DNA of 5,598 nt, taken from the NCBI GenBank assembly GCA_011523445.1, contig WTGT01000223.1, positions 1 through 5,598 of the forward strand, given 5' to 3'. Of the stretch, positions 1 through 5,598 are shown in pieces. The first letter of the stretch is position 1; each line of letters opens with the position of its first letter. The stretch comes from Paracoccaceae bacterium (GTDB taxonomy: Bacteria > Pseudomonadota > Alphaproteobacteria > Rhodobacterales > Rhodobacteraceae). The notes under the pieces were generated by a model. The model was not told where the DNA came from. It saw only the letters and a program-made list of their open reading frames with translations, and did no database searches. The position numbers and the translations under genes were made by a program.

Positions 1-789
1 GTATTTATTGACACTGACGCAACCCAAAATGTAAATTCATCATCCGCATTCTTGCAACATGTTATTACACACGAACTGCTCCATGCCATGGGTATAGGTG
101 GTCATGTTGATCCAGAACTCTATCCGAATTCAATTCTGAAGCCTTCTGCAGCCAACTGGCAGAATGCACGCCCCATATATGCCTCGATTGACGGTGAAGC
201 TTTATTGGTTAATGTTCAGCCTGGAACCCGAGTAGCCGATCTGACTACCAGTGATCTTGGATCATGGGATACGACAGGATTTCATCTGGTAGGTTTTCTT
301 GAACTTGATGATAATCCGGATATCGAATTTGGTGCGGGGCTTCGCAATGGCCTTGCTAAACCCTGGGCCCATGGACAAAAACCTCATACCATCATACAGT
401 TGAATCCAACACTGGCCGGTAATCTGAAAGCTACTTGGAGTGGGTATCTTTTGGGGTTCTCCGGTACAGGGAATACTGTAGCGGGAACATCAGAAATAAC
501 AATAGACCTGAAAGCACTGTCTGGACAGGCGAATTTCGACAATCTTGAATATTGGGGCATCAAGGCAGCACCAGGTGCGCAGGGGAGTGGTACAATGTGG
601 AAAGACGGTGATCTCGGTTACACCCTTGCAATTGTTCGCGAGGGAACAATTGAGGGTTTTGTATCAACATCAGCGTCAGGAGATGATCCCGGTATGGTTT
701 CAGGGGTATTTGTTGGAAGGGCACATGAGGGTACAGCCGGAATAGTAAAACACCCTGATCTTTCAGCAGGTTTTGGGGCATCACGTTAG
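1..789 (+). CDS. Putative secreted zinc metalloprotease with TbpB-like C-terminal barrel (5' partial)
   Basis: The frame is open from base 1 to the TAG at 787-789 (262 residues visible), so the N-terminus, including any signal peptide, lies upstream. The TTG at 52 is internal to this frame and is not a likely start. Residues 24-35 read HELLHAMGIGGH. This is an HExxH zinc motif (H24, E25, H28) followed by G31 and H35, which resembles a metzincin motif but has one extra residue before the third histidine. Residues about 130-262 match the C-terminal beta-barrel seen in transferrin-binding-protein-B-like proteins. They start with ATWSGYLLGF, followed by alternating strand-like segments, a GSGTMWKDGDLGY segment, and the closing pattern GVFVGRAHEGTAG...LSAGFGASR, which is the usual hallmark of this barrel at the extreme C-terminus. 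Family knowledge suggests an exported or surface-exposed protein. Protease activity and substrate are inferred only from the zinc motif. The next gene on this strand is far away, so it probably ends its transcript. Confidence 0.8.
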   Translation, partial: VFIDTDATQNVNSSSAFLQHVITHELLHAMGIGGHVDPELYPNSILKPSAANWQNARPIYASIDGEALLVNVQPGTRVADLTTSDLGSWDTTGFHLVGFLELDDNPDIEFGAGLRNGLAKPWAHGQKPHTIIQLNPTLAGNLKATWSGYLLGFSGTGNTVAGTSEITIDLKALSGQANFDNLEYWGIKAAPGAQGSGTMWKDGDLGYTLAIVREGTIEGFVSTSASGDDPGMVSGVFVGRAHEGTAGIVKHPDLSAGFGASR

Positions 790-882
790 TTCAACCTGTT
801 TGCACCAATTAGGAATCTTGTAACGTTCTTGTTTTCCTTATATTTCAATTTGTTAATCGGGATGAAAAAAAATATAAATTTG

Positions 883-911
883 TTGTTGCAATGTGTGGAT
901 CTTTGTATTAA
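883..911 (+). promoter_or_regulatory. Candidate sigma-70-like promoter in intergenic region
   Basis: TTGTTG at 883-888 is separated by 17 bases from TATTAA at 906-911. The spacing is ideal but both boxes are imperfect: TTG only in the -35 and four of six bases in the -10. The region is AT-rich, so chance matches are likely. It is listed because a start near 918 would run straight into the hairpin at 921-951 and end at the terminator at 960-995, the layout of a short RNA gene. Confidence 0.2.
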
Positions 912-920
912 TTAGACTGA

Positions 921-951
921 TATATTTACCTATTCCTTGATGGTAAATATA
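921..951. repeat. Perfect 10-bp inverted repeat
   Basis: TATATTTACC at 921-930 is the exact reverse complement of GGTAAATATA at 942-951, with an 11-base loop. It could form an RNA hairpin or be a dyad operator for a dimeric regulator. No gene starts close downstream on either strand, so an operator role has no obvious target. Confidence 0.6.
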
Positions 952-959
952 AATTACTA

Positions 960-995
960 AGGGGACTCCGGTGATTTCGGTCATCGGAGTCCTTT
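960..995 (+). terminator. Rho-independent terminator
   Basis: GGACTCCGGTGA at 963-974 pairs with TCATCGGAGTCC at 981-992 through 12 positions with one G-U wobble, and the loop is TTTCGG. Two further G-U pairs and one A-U pair extend the base to 960/995. The hairpin is followed by TTTGTGTTT, an imperfect T-run. It lies about 170 bases past the metalloprotease stop, and no better terminator is visible nearer, so it probably ends that transcript, or the candidate small RNA. The minus-strand side is flanked by CTTAGTAATTT, which is less U-rich, so the plus strand is favoured. Confidence 0.7.
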
Positions 996-1008
996 GTGTT
1001 TGGCTCTT

Positions 1009-1026
1009 CCCCAAAATATTGTGGGG
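1009..1026. repeat. Imperfect 18-bp palindrome
   Basis: The stretch CCCCAAAATATTGTGGGG is symmetrical about its centre except for one base pair (1014/1021). The arms CCCCA and TGGGG flank an AATATT core. It could be a protein-binding dyad or a small hairpin. It lies just after the terminator and no gene is adjacent. Confidence 0.5.
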
Positions 1027-1075
1027 TATCAATTTATGTAATAGTATGTTGCTCCAAAAGTGTTGTTGAAGAGCA

Positions 1076-1120
1076 AGCCCAAGTGGGAAAAATTCCCCAC
1101 CCAGTTTCAATGACTGGGCT
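1076..1120. repeat. Cluster of overlapping, mutually exclusive inverted repeats
   Basis: Three pairings compete here. GTGGG (1083-1087) pairs with CCCAC (1096-1100). CCCAGT (1100-1105) pairs with ACTGGG (1113-1118). AGCCCA (1076-1081) pairs with TGGGCT (1115-1120), which would enclose the first hairpin and break the second. An RNA from this stretch could switch between folds, but no downstream gene on the plus strand would obviously be controlled, and no riboswitch class is recognised. Confidence 0.4.
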
Positions 1121-1140
1121 AGGGAGCAATGACAAAATGA

Positions 1141-1338
1141 CATGTTCCCAGGACCTTAACACGAAGGCCATCAACTGATTGTTTGATCTTCAATCTCTCT
1201 GAGAGGTTAACAGAAAATTGTCCACGAGCAGCGGGAAATGCTGTACATCTCACCCATGATGGCAGAAGACAGTTGGACGGTCCCGAATGTGGGTACAAGT
1301 ATACCGGATATGATTATCGGAGCGTTATCTGGACATGA
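1141..1338 (+). other. Unassigned open stretch (65 codons, no ATG)
   Basis: The frame is open from just after a TGA at 1138-1140 to the TGA at 1336-1338, without an ATG. The only start-type codon is a TTG at 1183, with no clear ribosome binding site. The second half encodes a polar segment, LTHDGRRQLDGPECGYKYTG, that looks more protein-like than average, but I know no family it matches. It may be a remnant of a disrupted gene or a chance open frame. Confidence 0.15.
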
Positions 1339-1361
1339 ATGATTTGAAAGGGATCATATAT

Positions 1362-1377
1362 GATTGAATGATCAATC
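1362..1377. repeat. Short perfect inverted repeat
   Basis: GATTGA (1362-1367) and TCAATC (1372-1377) are exact reverse complements around a four-base ATGA loop. The function is unknown and its size makes chance occurrence plausible. Confidence 0.3.
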
Positions 1378-1487
1378 GAAGGAGCATGACGCCAAGGTAG
1401 TGTTATTTTTTTTGACTGTTGTAAGATTCATCACTGAAAAAGACCTAAGTTTGAACAACCAAGTGAACAGTGATGTCGCTGTGGTAG

Positions 1488-1673
1488 TATATTGAAAGAA
1501 TAGAAACGCTGGTTTGGACCATGTTTTGTCGTCTTGAACCGATGAAGGAAGCCGTCAGGAAGGTAAGGAAACTTTTATGGGGAATCACAAATACAGTAGT
1601 CCGGAAGATCAGCCAAGGTCGGCCGTACAGCCAGATCAAGAATCGAGGTGAAAGGCAGAGAATATCAAAATAA
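1488..1673 (+). other. Unassigned short ORF, possible gene remnant
   Basis: The frame is open from after the TAG at 1485-1487 to the TAA at 1671-1673. An ATG at 1521 would give a 50-residue basic peptide beginning MFCRLEPMKEAVRKVRKL and containing VRKISQGRPYSQIKNRGERQ. No good Shine-Dalgarno site precedes the ATG (TTTGGACC only). The Lys/Arg-rich character loosely recalls the middle of some IS transposases, but I cannot align it to a family, and no terminal inverted repeats or target duplications were found. It is a weak candidate for a decayed gene. Confidence 0.15.
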
Positions 1674-1770
1674 ACAGCAGTTCATTACCGATATCTACCT
1701 CAATTTGACTCTGAAACTATAACCTGAAGGAATTCGCAGATGACTTTACCCAATAAAACAAGGGGAGGTT

Positions 1771-2241
1771 CTATTTTGTGAAGCCAAGAACTTTCGCTTT
1801 GGTCGTGGCAAGTAAAACATCAGATTTAATACTGAATACATGAAAGGGAGTTCCAGCAGCTGCCCAAAGCAACGATTGGTTTAACAACTCAGGGTCCATA
1901 TAAACCGCCAACCCTTCCTTGTGGGCAAATGGTGGCACACCTCCTATGACAAAACCCGTTCGGGATCGTATTATTTGGGCATCAGCTTTTTGTAGGGAAA
2001 AACCTAGCAGGTTTTCTGTCTTATGGGTATTAACGAAATTGCCTCCAGCTGTCAGAAACAAAACCAGACTATCTGATGATGGTGCCGAAAATATTATCGA
2101 TTTGACGATTTGATTCAGGTGGCATTCAATTCTATCTGCTGCCTCTTGTGCCGTGCGGGCAATTTGATCAGTTTTCCTGATTTCATGTTCAATTTTTTTT
2201 GAAAGCAGATAATGGGTAACCCTGTTTAAACTCTTGCTCAA
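1771..2241 (-). CDS. YbaK/EbsC-family aminoacyl-tRNA deacylase (editing domain protein)
   Basis: From the TTG at 2241 the product is 156 residues, close to the usual 155-165 for free-standing YbaK-type editing proteins. Family landmarks appear in order: RTAQEAA (29-35), the QIVKS segment with the conserved lysine K47, AGGNFVNTHK (65-74), RTGFVIGGVPPFAH (94-107), D116 in the YMDPELL segment, and AAAGTP (127-132). Proteins of this family hydrolyse mischarged aminoacyl-tRNAs in trans, for example Cys- or Ala-tRNA(Pro), in the cytoplasm. Which tRNA this one edits cannot be told from sequence alone. The frame stays open up to a further TTG at 2376, which would add 45 residues, but those residues have no family counterpart, and that TTG coincides with the -35 box of the likely promoter. 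A GAGGA Shine-Dalgarno site seven bases before 2241 decides the start. It is transcribed divergently from the oxidoreductase gene. No clear terminator was seen after the stop. Confidence 0.9.
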   Translation of the reverse strand: MSKSLNRVTHYLLSKKIEHEIRKTDQIARTAQEAADRIECHLNQIVKSIIFSAPSSDSLVLFLTAGGNFVNTHKTENLLGFSLQKADAQIIRSRTGFVIGGVPPFAHKEGLAVYMDPELLNQSLLWAAAGTPFHVFSIKSDVLLATTKAKVLGFTK

Positions 2242-2248
2242 GATTTCT

Positions 2249-2253
2249 TCCTC
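2249..2253 (-). promoter_or_regulatory. Ribosome binding site deciding the YbaK-like start
   Basis: The minus strand reads GAGGA, then seven bases, then TTG at 2241. This is a near-ideal Shine-Dalgarno distance and supports a TTG start at the point where family homology begins. Confidence 0.75.
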
Positions 2254-2347
2254 GAATTGTATTTTCAAATTTTGAATTTCTTGTTTATCCAATTTTGGGG
2301 TATTCTTGTTTAGACCTCCGGTATAAGTATTTTCGAATTTGCAGAAA

Positions 2348-2376
2348 ATAATGCCTTGGTTGCAAAATTCAGTCAA
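2348..2376 (-). promoter_or_regulatory. Probable sigma-70-type promoter of the YbaK-like gene
   Basis: On the minus strand TTGACT (2376-2371, five of six -35 consensus bases) is followed by exactly 17 bases and CATTAT (2353-2348, four of six -10 bases). Transcription would start near 2341 and give a leader of about 100 bases before the TTG at 2241. The leader holds one GGAGG (near 2315) without a start codon at a useful distance, so no leader peptide is proposed. Confidence 0.5.
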
Positions 2377-2469
2377 TTAAACCCAGCCTTAATAGTTGAC
2401 CTGCAAATTTGTCTCCGTTGGTCATAAAGAAATTAGCTATAACGACTTGATCGGAATAATACTTTGGAC

Positions 2470-5400
2470 ATGACAGAATTCAACAAACAATTATTCAAGG
2501 ATTCTTCCCTGGAGGATAGGTATGACCTTTCAAAAAATGAAGTACTGTTGAATGGTACACAAGCCCTGATCAGATTTCTACTTATCCAGAAGCAAAGGGA
2601 CTTGAAGGCCGGATTGAACACGGCTGGTTATGTTTCCGGATACAGGGGTGCGCCTCTTGGAAACCTTGACTTTCTATTGGGTCGGGAAAAATCAAGACTG
2701 GATCAATCGGATATAGTATTCAACCCCGGACTGAATGAAGATATTGCGGCTACAGCGTTATGGGGAACCCAACAAGCTGAACTACGGGGTGAGGGCAAGT
2801 TTGATGGTGTGTATGGCCTTTGGTATGGTAAGGGCCCTGGGGTTGATCGTTCAGGTGATGTACTGAGACATGCAAACATGGCTGGTACATCAAAATACGG
2901 GGGCGTTCTTATGGCCCTTGGAGATGATCATACAGGGGAAAGTTCAACGACATTGCATCAATCGGATATGGCACTTCTGGATGCTTATATGCCGATATTT
3001 TCCCCCGCTGGAGTACAGGAAGTTCTGGATTATGGTGTTTATGGCATAGCCTTATCCAGGTTTTCCGGCAACTGGGTCGGCTTGAAATGCATGAAGGAAA
3101 CCATTGAATCAACGGCTGTGGTTGATGGAAATCCATTCAGAATTGATTTTGAAATTCCTTATTTTGACATACCCGAAGGTGGGCTCAATATCAGGATATG
3201 GGATACGCCTGGTGAACGTGAGGCTCGAATTCTGGATTATCGAAGGTATGCCGCCGAAGCCTTTGCCTACCAAAACAATATCAACCACAGGGTGGCTGGT
3301 AAACCCGGAGCAAAAATCGGTATTGCTGCGGCAGGAAAAAACTGGTTTGATCTGATACATGCCCTGAGTTTATTGGGATTGGATAATCAGGAACTTGAAC
3401 GGCTTGGGATAACGACCTACAAGATTGGCTTGACCTGGCCTCTGGATCAAAAGGGGATGCTCGAATGGGCAGAAGGATTGGATACGATCATTGTTGTTGA
3501 GGAAAAACGCAAGCTCATTGAGGCACAAATAAAGGAATTGCTGTTCAACCAGCGAAAATCCTATCAGGTATTTGGTCACAGGGACCACAAGGGAGAAATA
3601 TTGTTCACGGCAAAATATGGGCTTAGTCCCATACAGGTGGCAATCGGGATCGGTGAGGTACTGGGATACAAGGAACTGCAAACTGAAAGGCTTTTGGCCA
3701 ATTTACAGATATTGAAGGATTCAACCAAAGAGGAAAATGCCCCCGATATTCTGAAAAGAAGTCCCTATTTTTGCTCGGGTTGTCCTCATAACACTTCTAC
3801 CAAAATCCCTGAGGGATCAAGAGCATATGCCGGAATCGGCTGCCATTACATGGTTCAATGGATGGACCGAGAAACCCTTGGTTTTACACATATGGGCGGA
3901 GAAGGTGCAAACTGGATAGGTGAGGCACCGTTTTCCACTACGCCCCATATCTTTCAGAATATGGGTGATGGAACCTATAACCACTCTGGTATTCAAACCA
4001 TAAGGGCTGCGGTAATTTCCGGAGTCAACATGACCTACAAGATTCTCTATAATGATGCAGTTGCCATGACGGGTGGTCAACTCAATGATGGGGATTTGAC
4101 ACCCCAAAAGGTTATCAGGGAACTTGTTGCTATAGGAGTAGGCAAGGTTGCAGTCGTATATGATGAAAAGGAAGACTTTGATAAAGGGGGATTGCCTGAC
4201 CAGGTAAAATTATATCCCAGGGAAAAGCTTGATGAGGTCCAAAGGCAGTTCAGGGAACTTCCGGGTGTCAGTGCTATTGTATATATCCAAACCTGTGCCG
4301 CAGAAAAGAGACGACGAAGAAAAAGGGGCTCTTTCCCGAAAATCAGTGAAAGGGTTTACATCAATACCGACGTTTGTGAGGGTTGTGGCGATTGTGGGGT
4401 GCAATCCAATTGCGTGTCACTAGTACCTGTGGAAACCGAACTTGGAAGGAAAAGGGCTGTCGATCAATCAAGTTGCAATATGGATTTGAGTTGTGTGAAA
4501 GGTTTTTGTCCATCTTTTGTAACCCTGGAAGGAGCAGAACCCAGAAAGGAAAAGACTAGGCATATCGACATACCTGATCTGATTGAGCCAGAAATTCCTT
4601 CAATTGACACGACATATAACATTGTGATTACCGGTGTTGGCGGTACTGGGGTAGTAACCATTGGTGCTCTTCTGGCCCAGGCTTCATATCTTGAGAACAA
4701 GGGTGTTGGAGTTATAGAAATGGCGGGCTTGGCCCAGAAGGGAGGGGCAGTTACGATCCATTGCAGGATTGCCAACAAAAAGGAGGATATTTCGGCAATC
4801 AGGGTCGCCAACAATGAGGCTGATTGCGTCATTGGAGGAGATCTGGTCGTCACTGCCGTGTCTGATATTCTCCGAGTCATGAAATCGGACAAGACCAGGG
4901 TTGCCCTCAACTCATTTGAAATCATAACCGGAGATTTTACCAGGGACACCAATTTTACCATACCAAGTGAAAGCCTTGTGCAAAGAATTGTAGCAAAATT
5001 GGGCCCTTCATCCGTTAAGATTGTCGATGCTAATACCTTGGCTACTGCCCTGTTGGGGAATTCAATCTATTCCAATATCATTTTGTTGGGAATAGCTTGG
5101 CAGAACGGAACCATCCCCCTTGGCAAGGAAACGATTTTACGGTCAATCGAATTGAATGGTGTCAACGTCAAGGAAAATATACAGGCATTTGAAATTGGCA
5201 GGTGGGCTTCAACCGAAAATGATCTGCTCAACAAGCTTGGTTCAAATAATTCAAAAACCGGTGAGACCGTTGAAATCAATCCCATTGAATTCAGACGCAA
5301 ACATTTGACCGAATTCCAGGGAAACTCTTTGGCCAATGAATATATCAAGGTCGTAAATGAATTTCAGAATCCCTTACTCAAGGAGGCTGTGGCAAAGAGT

Positions 5401-5598
5401 TACCATAAATTGCTGGCAGTCAAGGACGAATACGAAGTTGCCCGACTTCACCTGAAGACCGCTGATAAGGTAAACAGGGAATTCACGGGAGATTTCAAAA
5501 TCAAGTTTCATTTGGCCCCACCCTTGATTAGCAAGGCAGAGAATGGAGCTCGACCCCCCAAATATCAATTCGGCAGCTGGATGATTCATGTATTCAGG
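2470..5598 (+). CDS. Indolepyruvate ferredoxin oxidoreductase, fused single-chain type (3' partial)
   Basis: The frame is open from the ATG at 2470 to the window end (1043 codons). Fused enzymes are typically about 1150-1190 residues, so roughly 110-150 are missing. The enzyme oxidatively decarboxylates indolepyruvate and other aryl 2-oxoacids to acyl-CoA, passing electrons to an acceptor such as ferredoxin, in aromatic amino-acid catabolism. The N-terminal thiamine-diphosphate pyrimidine domain (about 25-210) carries GYRGAPLGNLD, FNPGLNEDIAATA and GKGPGVDRSGD. CSGCPHNTST (435-444) and C458 are conserved in the second TPP domain, with the cofactor motif GDG at 499-501 and N528. A basic RRRRKRG patch precedes the iron-sulfur region: C636, C639, C642, C648, then C669, C675, C680. 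The gamma domain starts with GVGGTGVVT (722-730) and spans about 715-905. The remainder is the C-terminal region of fused enzymes. An in-frame TAA at 2440 limits the start. The Shine-Dalgarno site is weak (CGGAA at 2452-2456). Confidence 0.95.
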   Translation, partial: MTEFNKQLFKDSSLEDRYDLSKNEVLLNGTQALIRFLLIQKQRDLKAGLNTAGYVSGYRGAPLGNLDFLLGREKSRLDQSDIVFNPGLNEDIAATALWGTQQAELRGEGKFDGVYGLWYGKGPGVDRSGDVLRHANMAGTSKYGGVLMALGDDHTGESSTTLHQSDMALLDAYMPIFSPAGVQEVLDYGVYGIALSRFSGNWVGLKCMKETIESTAVVDGNPFRIDFEIPYFDIPEGGLNIRIWDTPGEREARILDYRRYAAEAFAYQNNINHRVAGKPGAKIGIAAAGKNWFDLIHALSLLGLDNQELERLGITTYKIGLTWPLDQKGMLEWAEGLDTIIVVEEKRKLIEAQIKELLFNQRKSYQVFGHRDHKGEILFTAKYGLSPIQVAIGIGEVLGYKELQTERLLANLQILKDSTKEENAPDILKRSPYFCSGCPHNTSTKIPEGSRAYAGIGCHYMVQWMDRETLGFTHMGGEGANWIGEAPFSTTPHIFQNMGDGTYNHSGIQTIRAAVISGVNMTYKILYNDAVAMTGGQLNDGDLTPQKVIRELVAIGVGKVAVVYDEKEDFDKGGLPDQVKLYPREKLDEVQRQFRELPGVSAIVYIQTCAAEKRRRRKRGSFPKISERVYINTDVCEGCGDCGVQSNCVSLVPVETELGRKRAVDQSSCNMDLSCVKGFCPSFVTLEGAEPRKEKTRHIDIPDLIEPEIPSIDTTYNIVITGVGGTGVVTIGALLAQASYLENKGVGVIEMAGLAQKGGAVTIHCRIANKKEDISAIRVANNEADCVIGGDLVVTAVSDILRVMKSDKTRVALNSFEIITGDFTRDTNFTIPSESLVQRIVAKLGPSSVKIVDANTLATALLGNSIYSNIILLGIAWQNGTIPLGKETILRSIELNGVNVKENIQAFEIGRWASTENDLLNKLGSNNSKTGETVEINPIEFRRKHLTEFQGNSLANEYIKVVNEFQNPLLKEAVAKSYHKLLAVKDEYEVARLHLKTADKVNREFTGDFKIKFHLAPPLISKAENGARPPKYQFGSWMIHVFR

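Larger units (their letters stand above)
918..998 (+). ncRNA. Candidate small structured RNA (two hairpins)
   Basis: This stretch of about 80 bases holds a 10-bp perfect stem (921-930 with 942-951), a short AT linker, and a terminator-type hairpin (960-995) followed by a T-rich run. A weak promoter-like pair lies just upstream at 883-911. The layout would fit an intergenic small RNA of about 80 nucleotides. It could equally be the long 3' untranslated end of the metalloprotease transcript. I recognise no known RNA family here. Confidence 0.2.
1121..1770. other. Intergenic stretch with no recognisable gene
   Basis: About 650 bases between the structured region and the stop of the minus-strand YbaK-like gene. 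All frames are broken into short pieces. The two longest plus-strand open stretches (1141-1338 and 1488-1673) are listed separately. A small inverted repeat (1362-1377) and an eight-T run near 1406-1415 are present. No tRNA, transposase or repeat family was recognised. It could be decayed coding DNA or plain spacer. Confidence 0.5.

Noticed and set aside
853..1143. Minus-strand open frame of about 96 codons
   Set aside because: It covers the terminator and other inverted repeats, has a low-complexity composition and no recognisable motif or ribosome binding site.
1560..1640. IS5-like transposase fragment
   Set aside because: A GKETFMGNHKY segment in another frame loosely recalls the GK..FGYK.H motif, but the flanking residues do not fit, the frame stops soon after, and no terminal inverted repeats were found.
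1745..1765. Terminator for the YbaK-like gene on the minus strand
   Set aside because: Only about three G-C pairs could form (CCC with GGG) around an AT loop, too weak to call.
2423..2443. Candidate promoter of the oxidoreductase gene (TATAAC at 2438-2443)
   Set aside because: TATAAC is a good -10 match, but no -35-like hexamer lies 16-18 bases upstream. TTGACC at 2396-2401 and TTGGTC at 2418-2423 are at the wrong distances (36 and 14 bases).
3109..3681. Minus-strand open frames inside the oxidoreductase gene
   Set aside because: They lie opposite a frame with clear family motifs throughout and show no protein family features of their own.
4464..4961. Minus-strand open frame of 165 codons within the gamma domain of the oxidoreductase
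   Set aside because: Its Ser/Thr/Pro-rich translation is a typical antisense shadow, and the opposite frame carries the conserved GVGGTGVVT segment.

Overview
The window looks like chromosomal DNA from a moderately AT-rich proteobacterium. Alphaproteobacteria are favoured but not proven. The evidence is a single-chain indolepyruvate ferredoxin oxidoreductase with alpha, gamma and C-terminal regions fused, and a secreted-type protein ending in a transferrin-binding-protein-B-like barrel. Both types are common in Proteobacteria.

Layout. (1) Positions 1-789, plus strand: the 3' end of a putative zinc metalloprotease with a TbpB-like C-terminal domain; its 5' end lies outside the window. (2) Positions 790-1770: about 980 bases without a convincing gene. 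The first third is rich in inverted repeats, including a good intrinsic terminator at 960-995 and possibly a short RNA gene ending there. The rest holds only short open stretches that I could not match to any family. (3) Positions 1771-2241, minus strand: a complete YbaK/EbsC-type aminoacyl-tRNA deacylase. Its likely start is a TTG with a strong Shine-Dalgarno site, and it has a credible sigma-70-type promoter at 2348-2376. (4) Positions 2470-5598, plus strand: the first 1043 codons of the fused indolepyruvate ferredoxin oxidoreductase. I translated it codon by codon with no internal stop; it runs off the window end.

The YbaK-like gene and the oxidoreductase gene diverge from a 228-base intergenic region. 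The deacylase serves translation quality control and the oxidoreductase serves aromatic amino-acid (2-oxoacid) breakdown. Nothing in the sequence shows that they work together. I found no CRISPR array, tRNA, rRNA, intact mobile element or recognisable defence cassette. The most unusual items are the protease/TbpB-barrel fusion with one extra residue in its zinc motif, the structured intergenic stretch at 880-1120, and the start revision for the deacylase.
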